NCBI RefSeq assembly: GCF_006151805.1
Contig: NZ_VDDA01000026.1
Span: 1 to 58,927 of the forward strand
Length of the DNA: 58,927 nt
Direction: 5' to 3'
Origin: Methylobacterium terricola
GTDB taxonomy: Bacteria; Pseudomonadota; Alphaproteobacteria; Rhizobiales; Beijerinckiaceae
A program made the position numbers and the translations under genes. Below the pieces are notes generated by a model. The model made no database searches and had not been told where the DNA came from. It saw only the letters and a list, made by a program, of their open reading frames with translations. Below are positions 51,597 to 58,927 of the stretch, piece after piece. Position 1 is the stretch's first letter, and the number at the start of each line of letters is the position of its first letter.

Positions 51597-52809
51597 CACG
51601 CGGCGATCCGCTCGAGGATGGCGGCGGAGGCCATGCCGGCGCCGATGCAGAGCGTCGCCAGGTCGTAGCGCTCCCCCGCCGATCCATCTCGTCGACCAGC
51701 GTGCCGACCAGCGTGGCGCCGAGGGGATGGCCCATCGCGATGGCGGCGCCGTTGACGTTCACCCGGTCCGGATCCACCCCAGTCTCGGCTAGGAAGTGGA
51801 GGACGACCGACGCGAAGGTCTCGTTGACCTCGAACAGGCCGATCGCCCCGAGGGGGAGACCCGCCCGGGCGAGCGCCTTGCGGGCCGCGAGCGCCGGCCC
51901 GGTCAGCATGATCGTCGGCTCGCAGGCGATCGTGGCAACGGAAATGATGCGAGCCCACGGCGTCAGGCCGTGGGCCGCCGCGGCGCGCGGGCTCGCCACA
52001 AGGGCGAGACCGCTCCGTCGACGATGGCCGAGGAAATGCCCGCGGTGTGCCTGTGCTCGATCGCGGCGACGCGGTCGCCGTAGCGGGCGCAAGGCGACGG
52101 CATCGAAGCCGCTCCGACCCGCCTCGGCGAAGACCGGCGCGAGGGCAGCGAGGGACTCAGGCGTCGTGCCGGCCCGTATCGCCTCGTCGCGCGCGAGCAG
52201 GACCGACCCTAACGCATCGGTCACGGGCACGACGGAGCGCGCGAACCGGCCCTCGTCCCAGGCCTGCGCCGCCAGGCGGTGGGAGCGGGCCGCGTAGCGG
52301 TCGAGGTCGGCGCGGGAGAAGCCGCCGAGGGTCGCGATCAGATCGGCGCTGATTCCCTGCGGCACGTAGTCGAGCGCCGCCGAGGTTCGAGGATCGAATT
52401 GCCAGGCGCCGCCATTCGAAAATATCGGCACCCGCGACATCGTCTCGACGCCCCCGGCCAGGACGACCTCTTCCCAGCCGGAGCGCACCTTCTGGGCAGC
52501 GAGGTGAATCGCCTCCAGGCCCGAGGCGCAGAACCGGTCGATCTGCAGTCCGGGCGGAGCAGAGTCCCAGTCGTTGAGCAGGGCGGCGGTCCGGCCGATC
52601 GGCCCGTCCTGCTCGCCGACCGGCGAGACGCAGCCGATGACCACGTCTTCGATCGCCGCCGGGCCGAGGCCGGTGCGCCGGTGCAGCGCCTGCATCAGGT
52701 CGGCGAGGAGCCGCACGGGCTTGACCGTCGCGAGGGCGCCTCCGGCGCGGCCTCGGCCACGCGGCGTGCGGATCGCCTCGCACAGCAGGGCATCGGCAAC
52801 GGGCGGCAT
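51596..52809 (-). pseudogene. Acetyl-CoA acyltransferase (thiolase), frameshifted
   Basis: ATG 52809 starts a thiolase with the active Cys in QIDRFCASGLEAIHLAAQKV and the later motifs FEVNETFASVVLHFLAET and NGAAIAMGHPLGATLVGTLV. Between about 52012 and 52085 the frame is shifted; the correct stretch there reads EHRHTAGISSAIVDGA. A third shift near 51680 moves the end (DLATLCIGAGMASAAILERI) out of frame. The final TGA overlaps the next ATG by one base, as in an ancestral operon with the FadJ-like gene. Confidence 0.82.
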
Positions 52810-52860
52810 CCGGGCCTCCCTCCGGCAGCAGGACGGGCGGTCTATGTCACATATTTTTGT

Positions 52861-52872
52861 AATTTGCAAATT
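52861..52872. promoter_or_regulatory. Perfect 12-bp palindrome in a divergent promoter
   Basis: AATTTGCAAATT is its own reverse complement and sits midway in the AT-rich 124-base interval between the divergent thiolase and acyl-CoA ligase genes. A TetR- or FadR-like operator is plausible. Both flanking genes are now broken, so the site may be a relic. Confidence 0.45.
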
Positions 52873-52933
52873 TATTCCGATTTACGGTAATTCAGCCCGG
52901 GCGGTCCAGGGTCGCCCATCGTCGGAGCGTCCG

Positions 52934-54465
52934 ATGACTAAGTCCGTGGAGCCGCGCGCCGCCCGCTTCGCGCGGATGGAGCATTATCTGCGCCACCATG
53001 CGGCGACGCAGGGCGAGGCGCCGGCCCTGCTGTTCTACGGCGCGGTCCTGTCCTACGCCGAGATGTGGTGGCGCACCGCCGCTCTCGCCCGCCACCTGAC
53101 GACGGCCGCGGGGATCCGGCCGGGCGATCGGGTGGCGATAGCGCTGCAGAACAGCCCCCACCTCGTCATCGCCTGCCAGGCGGTGCTGGTGGCAGTGGCG
53201 GTGGTGGTGCCGCTCAACCCGATGTACCGGGCGGCCGAGGTGGCAGCGATCCTGGAGGATAGCGGCGCCCGCCTGGCGATCGTCGGGGCCGAGCCGATCG
53301 ACCGCTTCCCGGCTGACCTGACGCTCATCGCCGCCGTCTACGCCGACGCACTCCCGGCTCTGCCCCTGGGACCGCTGCCGCCGGTCCTGGCCGAGCCCGC
53401 GATGGTCCCGGCATCGGCCCGGATCATCGCCTTCGCGGCGGCGATTGCCGGGGAGGGGGCGCGGGGCGACGGCGATGACGAGGTCAGGGAGGGCGGGGTG
53501 ATGCCCTACACCTCCGGCATCACCGGTCGCCCGAAGGGCTGCCCACACGGACATGCGGCGGTGATCCATACCGCCGAGGCGCAGGCGCGCTGGTATCGCC
53601 TCGACAGCGGCAGCGTGGTCACGGCGGTGCAGCCTCTGTTCCACGTCGCCGGGATGCAGGGCTCGATGCATGCCGGGTTGGCGGCCGGTGTGGCCCTGCT
53701 GGTCATGACGCGATGGGACGCGGCCGCGGCCCTCCGGCTGTTCGCCTGGGCCGGGGTGACGTTCTGGAACGCGCCGCCGACCATGGTCATCGATCTTCTC
53801 GCCCGGCCGGATGTCGATCCGGCGGCCTTCGCGGTTGCGGGTGGTCACCGGCGGCGGCTCGGCGATGCCGGGGCTGGTGGCCGCCGAACTCGCGACGCGG
53901 TTCGGCCTCACCTACATCGAAGGCGACGGCCTGAGCGAGAACATGTCGCCGACCCACCTCAATCCGCTCGACCAGCCGCGCGCCGGCAGCATCGGCGTGC
54001 CGATGGCGAGGTCGGCGAGATCATGGTGGCGGGGCCACAGGTCATCGTCCGCTACTTCTCGAATCCGCAGGCTGACGCAGAGGGCTTTGCCATCGTGGCG
54101 GGGCGCCGGTTCCTGCGCACCGGCGACCTTGGGCGGCGCGACGCCGACGGCTACTTCTACGTCGTCGATCGGCTGAAGCGCATGATCAACGCCAGTGGCT
54201 TCAAGGTGTGGCCGAGCGAGGTCGAGGAGGTGTTGCACCGCATCCTGCCGTGCGGCTGGCCTGCGTGGTGGGCGCGCCCGATCCGTACCGGGGAGGGACC
54301 GTCCAGGCCTACCTCGTGCTCAAGGACGGCGGCGCCGCGGATCCAGCAAGCATCGTCGCGTTCTGCCGCCTGCACCTCGCCGCCTACAAAGTGCCGCGGC
54401 GCGTCGCCTTCGCCGAGAGCCTCCCCCTCGGCGGATCGAACAAAGTCGATTGGCGGGCCCTGAGC
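52934..54465 (+). pseudogene. Acyl-CoA ligase (AMP-binding), frameshifted and deleted
   Basis: The gene encodes most of an adenylate-forming ligase: GIRPGDRVAIALQNSPHLVI, the P-loop-like MPYTSGITGRPKGCPHGHAA, then (shifted near 53834) LRVVTGGGSAMPGLVAAELA and YIEGDGLSENMSPTHLN. Near 54005 sequence is lost between GVPM and GEVGEIMVAGP, and the frame changes again. A third shift near 54250 precedes VGAPDPYRGGTVQAYLVLKD. The C-terminus stops at KVDWRAL where an ISL3 remnant begins, beside a GCCCTGAGCCTCAGGGC hairpin. Confidence 0.82.
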
Positions 54466-54469
54466 CTCA

Positions 54470-55359
54470 GGGCTCGGGCCGTCATGGAGGGCCTGCCATC
54501 GTATCCGGCTCTGTGCACCCGCCTCCAGCTCCGGCGTGCTGCGGGCGATGGCATGGTCGCGCCGGGTGGGACGAACGGCAGAGCCAGGGAGAGGTGGAAG
54601 GATGCGCAGCCGGGCATGAGCCCCATGAAGCCCGCGTTCGACGGCCTGCCGCATGGTGGTGAGCAGATGCCATCGATCGGCGACCTGCTGCGCCTGGGGA
54701 GCGCCAAGGCTTGCACCTCGAGCATACTCGGTCGAGCGATCACGGGCGACGAGTGCGACGCCGGATTGCCGTTCGAGCCAGCCGGCCACCGTGGGTGCGG
54801 TGTGATCCGAGAGGAGGTCGACGACGCGGTGACGGTCGAGATCGACGACGATCGTGCCGTATCGGCAGCCCTTCCGGATCGCCCAGTCGTCGATCCCGAC
54901 CCGGATGGGAGCGAGCGCGTCGGGCATCGGCAGGCGGGTGACGAGCCGCAGCACAGCCGCGCGGCTTGCTGGCGTATGGAGGTGCGCAAAGAGACGCGCG
55001 CCCGCCTGCACCGCCGCAGGCGATGTCGACCCTGGCCTGCGCCTCGCCAAGCCGCCGCGTGCGCCCGGCGCGCGGAGGCTCAGGGGCGCCTCGGCGAAGG
55101 TCCGGCGTCGGCAGGTCGGGTTGAGGCAGTAGAACCGCCGTCCCTCGATGCGGAGCCTGGTCTGCGATGTCGATACCGGCAGGTCGACGGGTTGGCGGTG
55201 GTAGCGGCTATGGACGGACCAGCTGGCACGACCGCAGTCGGGGCATCGACCATCAGCCGCGTCCAGCCGCATCGGGATGACGAGGTGATCCTCGTGTCGC
55301 TCGACGAACCGCGCGACCCGGCACTCGGAGATGGCGAAGGGAATGTTCATGCCATCCAC
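54470..55359 (-). pseudogene. ISL3-family transposase, C-terminally truncated
   Basis: ATG 55359 starts MDGMNIPFAISECRVARFVE, followed by a zinc ribbon (GRCPDCGRASWSVHSRYHRQ and FYCLNPTCRRRTFAE) and the DDE domain start (RVGIDDWAIRKGCRYGTIVV, DLDRHRVVDLLSDHTAPTVA, QVADRWHLLTTMRQAVERGL). These are ISL3 hallmarks. The frame then runs antisense into the acyl-CoA ligase remnant, so the last third of the transposase is missing. Confidence 0.82.
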
Positions 55360-55451
55360 GATGGGGAGGCTGGGTCAGCTTATCACCGGCCCGAGGCAGT
55401 CCACCGCCATCCACGCTAAGCGATATTGGTGGCAAATTCAGCACGGCACAG

Positions 55452-55905
55452 TCAAGCTGCAAGCGAGTGCAGCCGTGAAAAGGATGAGTTCCGAGTTCGC
55501 GCCTTCGGTTCGTCCGCGTGCCAACGCAGTAGCCGCACCAAGTTCATCGCCGCTGCCGTCATCAAATCAGCAAGGTGCGTCTTTGCGTGTCCGAAGTAGG
55601 GCGTCCGTCGGAGCCGAGATGACCGCACGCCTTGCGCGATCGTGCCCTCGATGCCGGCTCGCCGGGCGTACTCGGCTGCGAAGTCGGCGGTCTTCTCCCG
55701 CTCCCGCCTGACCCGCAACGCCTCGTGTCGAGCTTCGGGACGGATCGTGATCGCCCGGCGTGCCGACTTCGCGCGTGTGCAGTGCGGCCGCAGCGAGCAG
55801 TCCCCGCAATCGCGGACCGCAAACTTGATCTTGATGACCGGCGTCGTGCCGTGGACGAGCGTGGACGTCCAGCTCTGGCTGTCCCTCCCGCCCGGACACG
55901 CGTGA
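55452..55905 (-). pseudogene. IS1182-family transposase, C-terminal fragment
   Basis: The minus strand reads CPGGRDSQSWTSTLVHGTTP, then VIKIKFAVRDCGDCSLRPHC, TRAKSARRAITIRPEARHEA, ADFAAEYARRAGIEGTIAQG and HAKTHLADLMTAAAMNLVRL. This is the cysteine-bearing C-terminal region of IS1182-type transposases. The N-terminal two-thirds are absent. Sequence 55906-56355 gives no certain gene; weak frames there may be more IS debris. Confidence 0.8.
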
Positions 55906-56355
55906 GGAGGCCGCCGATGCTGCGCGAGGCCACCGCGGAGGCGAGCCGGGATATCATGGTCGAGGACCGCATCACCAAGCGGCACAGGCATGTCTTCGCC
56001 GTCTCCCCGGCGATCCGGGCCATGGAGGCGCTCCAACGCCTCGACCTGCCGCGACGGGCTTGCCGTCTCGAACCTGGTGCAGTGGGCGCGGGGTGACGCG
56101 CCCGCTGTTGGCCGCCACATCAGCCTCCACCGGAATACGGTCGGCGCGATTTATGGCGAGATGGCGCTGGGTCGCGAGCCCAAAGGCCGATACTGAGCAC
56201 GCTCCCTCAAACAGAGGGTCAGAAGAGCACGCCGACGAGTGCCGCCCCTCGTCGTGCCGCTCGGAGCGATTGGACCTTGTCCTAGGTCTACGTGGAGCGG
56301 AGGCTGTTCCACCACGGTGAACGGCCGGATCGGATCGGCCGAACGGTCGGTCGCG

Positions 56356-57453
56356 TCACCCGCCGGAACGCTCAAGCCAGGGGATCAGGGAAGCCGGATC
56401 CTTGCCCTCGACCTGCGCCAGCTTGCGAATGCCCTCCTCCAGGGTTGCCCTCCGGTCGTCGGAGAGCCGTGCGGCGCCGAGGGCAAGGAACCTGCGCCAT
56501 TTCGGCCCGCGGCCATGCGCATCCGTCCAGGCCAGGCCGAGGTCGATCGTCATGCCGGCGAGCCGCTTGGCATCGATGATCGCGCCGCACTGGGCGATAT
56601 CCTTGGCGACCTTGGCCTGGTCGTGGCTCGCGCGCAGGCAGGCTACGATGAGCTTGTGGACGGCGAAGCGCTCCGGCGCGGGGACCATGACGGGGATCCC
56701 GGCATCGTAGAGGGCGACCGACCGGACCGGATCCTTGACCAGGAACTCCAGGTACTTGAGGGCCTGGGCCCCCATCTTCGCCATGACGCGGGACGGGTAG
56801 ACCGGGCTCGCCCCGCCCTTGGAGGGAACCAGCAACTCGACCTTGTAGCCCATCCGGTTGCGGAACCCGACCGGCACCGAAGCCTCTGCCGGATGAAATA
56901 CTGGCTCGAAGGTCGGATCGACTGTCTGCAGCAGTGCCGGGAGGTCGATCATGTCCCGGGCGGCGGGGACGAAGAACTCCGCGAAGCCCGCGTCCTGCGT
57001 CCGGTACTCGGCCTCGCCCAGCAGCGCGGCCAGGGGACCACTGTAGCTCTGGTAGGCCAGGGTGCCGACGAGCACGACCCTGCTCCAGGCATCGACGCTT
57101 GCGAAAGCCTCCAGGATCCTGCCCTCGATCGGGGACGGTGCCGGCAGGCCGGTGTGGCGAAGCTTGCCGGCCAGTTCGCGCCGGGTCCGGTAGAGATCCT
57201 TGTTGCGACCGAAATTCTCGACGCGCCGCTGCGTTTCGGAGTCGTCGACAGGTCCGACATATGTGAGTTTGTGCTTGCCGGGCGCGCCATCGGCCGCCCG
57301 CTCGTATCCCTTATAGTAGAAATACTCCTTGTTGCCGCGCTTCTGCCTGACAAAATTGCCGTTCGCAGGAAAACGCCGATCGAACTGGGCGTCGAAGGCC
57401 TTCGAGCACAGGTCCGCGAAGGCGATCTGATCGAGGTGGGAAAGCGCACGCAA
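56356..57453 (-). CDS. GSU2403-family nucleotidyltransferase-fold protein
   Basis: The 365-residue protein matches the GSU2403 family of nucleotidyltransferase-fold proteins. An N-terminal helical part (FADLCSKAFDAQFDRRFPAN) and a central NTase-like core (VVLVGTLAYQSYSGPLAALL, TQDAGFAEFF, GYKVELLVPSKGG) are followed by AERFAVHKLIVACLR-type helices (APERFAVHKLIVACLRASHD). Members are sporadic, often in mobile regions, and of unknown role; toxin or RNA/protein-modifying functions are suspected by fold. It is intact between IS remnants and has a striking palindrome array 10-80 bases upstream. Confidence 0.78.
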   Translation of the reverse strand: MRALSHLDQIAFADLCSKAFDAQFDRRFPANGNFVRQKRGNKEYFYYKGYERAADGAPGKHKLTYVGPVDDSETQRRVENFGRNKDLYRTRRELAGKLRHTGLPAPSPIEGRILEAFASVDAWSRVVLVGTLAYQSYSGPLAALLGEAEYRTQDAGFAEFFVPAARDMIDLPALLQTVDPTFEPVFHPAEASVPVGFRNRMGYKVELLVPSKGGASPVYPSRVMAKMGAQALKYLEFLVKDPVRSVALYDAGIPVMVPAPERFAVHKLIVACLRASHDQAKVAKDIAQCGAIIDAKRLAGMTIDLGLAWTDAHGRGPKWRRFLALGAARLSDDRRATLEEGIRKLAQVEGKDPASLIPWLERSGG

Positions 57454-57462
57454 CGAACGACG

Positions 57463-57531
57463 ACCTTGTTACCAAACCATCGAGATTGGTAACAAGGTGA
57501 CCGCTTGCCGGCAAGCGCCTTGTTACCAAGG
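57463..57531. promoter_or_regulatory. Array of palindromes upstream of the nucleotidyltransferase gene
   Basis: ACCTTGTTACCAA (57463-57475) and TTGGTAACAAGGT (57486-57498) make a perfect 13-bp inverted repeat with a 10-base centre. The perfect palindrome GCTTGCCGGCAAGC (57503-57516) follows, then a third CCTTGTTACCAA copy (57518-57529) in CCTTGTTACCAAGG. Three copies of one half-site plus a second palindrome in 70 bases strongly suggest an operator region, perhaps for autorepression. Confidence 0.65.
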
Positions 57532-57989
57532 ATCGCGACTTGGTAGAGGCGCGTTCCTGTCTCGCACGTCCCGAGCCAGGGTCGGTCTCTCCCCATTCGC
57601 CAGGCGCCGGATGGGCCAAGCGATGGAAGTAGCGGCGGGACTACATCTCGATCAAGCTCGACGACCCGAGTCTGCCGGCTCCCCTCTCCCCGAACGGTGC
57701 AGACACCTTTCAATGCACACGGCTCTTCACCCTGCTTTCCGTCCGGCGAAGCCGGATGACACCCGACCCGTCTCAGCGCTCTTCTGAGCCAGCGCCCGCA
57801 GGCTCATCATGGCATCGGTCATCGGGGGGCTCCCGGGTTCGGGGTTGGTGGCTCACACCCCGATCCTGACCCGTCGCCGCCGATGGCCACCCCCGCGAGA
57901 GATCCCGCCTGCTACAGCGCTATCGAGGGCGCGCAAGCGGGATCTCCCGCTATCGCTCAGCTACACCACTCCAAGGGACACGACCGCGA
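57532..57989. other. Gap with stem-loop and probable IS256 end
   Basis: No gene is supported. GAGATCCCGC (57899-57908) and GCGGGATCTC (57937-57946) form a perfect 10-bp stem. TACACCACTCCAAGGGACAC (from 57962) resembles TTACACCACGCTACGGGACA, the IS256 end on the minus strand near 31872-31891, so a second IS256-type terminus probably lies here. Confidence 0.45.
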
Positions 57990-58146
57990 CCTCCTGTCCG
58001 CCATGGTGGACGCGCAACCCTGGCCGCGATCACGGTGACGCGCACCGCCTCGCCGATCAGCCGCCAGGGCACCGAGTAGGCGTTGCCGTCGACGGCGACG
58101 GCGCTGTCTGCCCCGACCCGACGCACCAGATCGCGCGCGGTGGTGA
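57990..58146 (-). pseudogene. IS21-family IstA transposase fragment
   Basis: The minus strand encodes RDLVRRVGADSAVAVDGNAY and SVPWRLIGEAVRVTV, then (shifted by a base) VHHGGQEVAVVSLG. These blocks match the C-terminal region of IstA. It is joined at about 58140 to a TRAP permease fragment on the other strand. Confidence 0.7.
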
Positions 58147-58775
58147 ACTACGGCCTTGTCGTCAACGTCTCGATCGGCAGCCTCTTCATCGCCGGCATCC
58201 TGCCGGGGATCCTGATCGCGCTGAGCCTCATCCTGACGATCTGCGCGATGGCGCGGCTCCAGGATTTCGATGCCACCCAGCGCGTGCCCCTCAGCGCCTG
58301 GGCGCGCAACCTCGTCAGGGTCACCCGGGAGGCGGCCTTCGCCATCGTGATGCCGGTGATCATCCTCGGCGGCATCTACTCGGGCGTGTTCACGGCGACC
58401 GAGGCCTCGGTGGGCGCCGTCGTCTACGGCTTCCTCGTCAGCCGCTTCGTCTACCGGGCGATCACGCTGCGCGACGTGGTGCGGATCCCGAACGAGTCCG
58501 CCGTGATGACCGGCATGGTGATGCTGATCGTCGCCTTCACGGCTTTGTTCGGTTACGTGCTCACGGTCAACCAGATCCCGCAATATCTTGGCGTGCTGAT
58601 CGGGCAGGTGACGAGCGGACCGGTCGGCTTCCTGCGCCTCGTCAACGTCCTGCTGTTCGTCGTCGGCACCTTCATGGAGGCGCTGGCCACGATCCTCATC
58701 CTCGGCCCGATCCTCGCGCCCGTGGCGCAGAGCTACGGGATCGACCCGGTGCATCTCGGCATCGTCAACGTGGCG
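58141..58775 (+). pseudogene. TRAP transporter large permease DctM, internal fragment
   Basis: The frame reads NYGLVVNVSIGSLFIAGILP, GIYSGVFTATEASVGAVVYG, FTALFGYVLTVNQIPQYLGV and VVGTFMEALATILILGPILA, then YGIDPVHLGIV, which is clear DctM membrane sequence. The N-terminal half is replaced by an IS21 fragment. The usual end after HLGIV (NLAIGMITPPVG) is deleted and replaced by DctP sequence. Confidence 0.85.
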
Positions 58776-58927
58776 TGGACCAGGCCAACGGTGTCCTGCA
58801 GGGGCCGATCGGTCGCGAGATGCTCGACCTGCTGCCGCGCTACAACATGGTCGGTCTCGGCTTCATCTCGGCGCTCGAGCGCAACATCTTCACGAACGGC
58901 AAGACGATCGGTTCCGCCGCCGACATG
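58776..58927 (+). pseudogene. TRAP solute-binding protein DctP fragment, runs off the window
   Basis: In a different frame from the dctM fragment, DQANGVLQGPIGREMLDLLP is followed by RYNMVGLGFISALERNIFTN and GKTIGSAADM at the window edge. The order matches the middle of DctP receptors (before GLKIRVMQ). The start is missing, so at this join dctM and dctP are fused out of frame by deletion. The protein differs from the intact DctP at 3602-4627. Confidence 0.75.

Noticed and set aside
57899..57975. tRNA-like stretch on the minus strand (GTGTAGCTGAGC followed by stems)
   Set aside because: The stems do not form a complete cloverleaf with acceptor, D, anticodon and T arms, and no GTTCRA T-loop is present; it fits IS-end and stem-loop debris better.

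Overview
The window is high-GC DNA (well over 65% in coding stretches) from an alphaproteobacterium. The packed, translationally coupled operons, the many IS5/IS427, IS630, IS256, ISL3, IS1182 and IS21 remnants, and the CoA-linked catabolic genes fit Methylobacterium or a close relative best. That genus is inferred from style and gene content; no marker gene is present. The DNA looks like accessory sequence (chromosome island or megaplasmid): intact transport-plus-catabolism operons separated by IS scars and decaying genes. No rRNA, convincing tRNA or CRISPR array was seen.

Layout. 1-4.6 kb: an IS5 remnant, then a coupled operon of family III CoA-transferase, CitE-like CoA lyase, zinc alcohol dehydrogenase and a TRAP solute receptor (dctP). 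4.7-6.5 kb (minus): a two-gene unit of a LecB/PA-IIL-type calcium lectin coupled by ATGA to a secreted metallophosphoesterase, with AT-rich DNA upstream. 7.2-9.0 kb: a panE fragment and a complete IS5/IS427-type element with TA target duplication and a likely programmed frameshift. 9.3-14.9 kb: fecI-fecR-TonB receptor-PepSY iron uptake and surface-signalling operon. 15.2-17.0 kb: a small serine recombinase, then a comB-like gene flanked by a 36-bp direct repeat.

17.3-31.9 kb: the main catabolic island. A divergent IclR regulator with an operator-like palindrome faces a 3-oxoacid CoA-transferase (two subunits), a complete Liv-type ABC transporter, an alpha/beta hydrolase without its serine nucleophile, a GST-like protein, an MBL-fold lactonase-like enzyme, a citryl-CoA-lyase-like protein, acyl-CoA dehydrogenase, enoyl-CoA hydratase, a PDC-lactonase-like amidohydrolase and an NAD-dependent epimerase. 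Together these suggest import of a carboxylate or aromatic-derived acid, lactone opening, CoA activation, beta-oxidation-like steps and C-C cleavage. The substrate cannot be read from sequence. The 3' end of the island was cut by an IS256 element.

31.9-38.1 kb: an IS graveyard (IS256 piece, IS5 piece, complete IS630 inside a response-regulator fragment, a serine recombinase pseudogene joined to an IS5 scar) around one intact divergent pair, NAD epimerase and XRE/MmyB-like regulator. 38.4-48.4 kb (minus): an IclR-controlled hydantoinase/oxoprolinase (hyuA-hyuB) and dipeptide-type ABC transporter (dppABCDF) operon whose binding protein has an in-frame amber codon. 48.6-54.5 kb: NTF2-like protein and class III aminotransferase, then three fatty-acid-type genes (FadJ-like, thiolase, acyl-CoA ligase), each with several frameshifts or deletions. 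54.5-58.9 kb: ISL3, IS1182, IS256 and IS21 remnants, an intact GSU2403-family nucleotidyltransferase under an array of palindromes, and a dctM fragment fused out of frame to a dctP fragment at the window edge.
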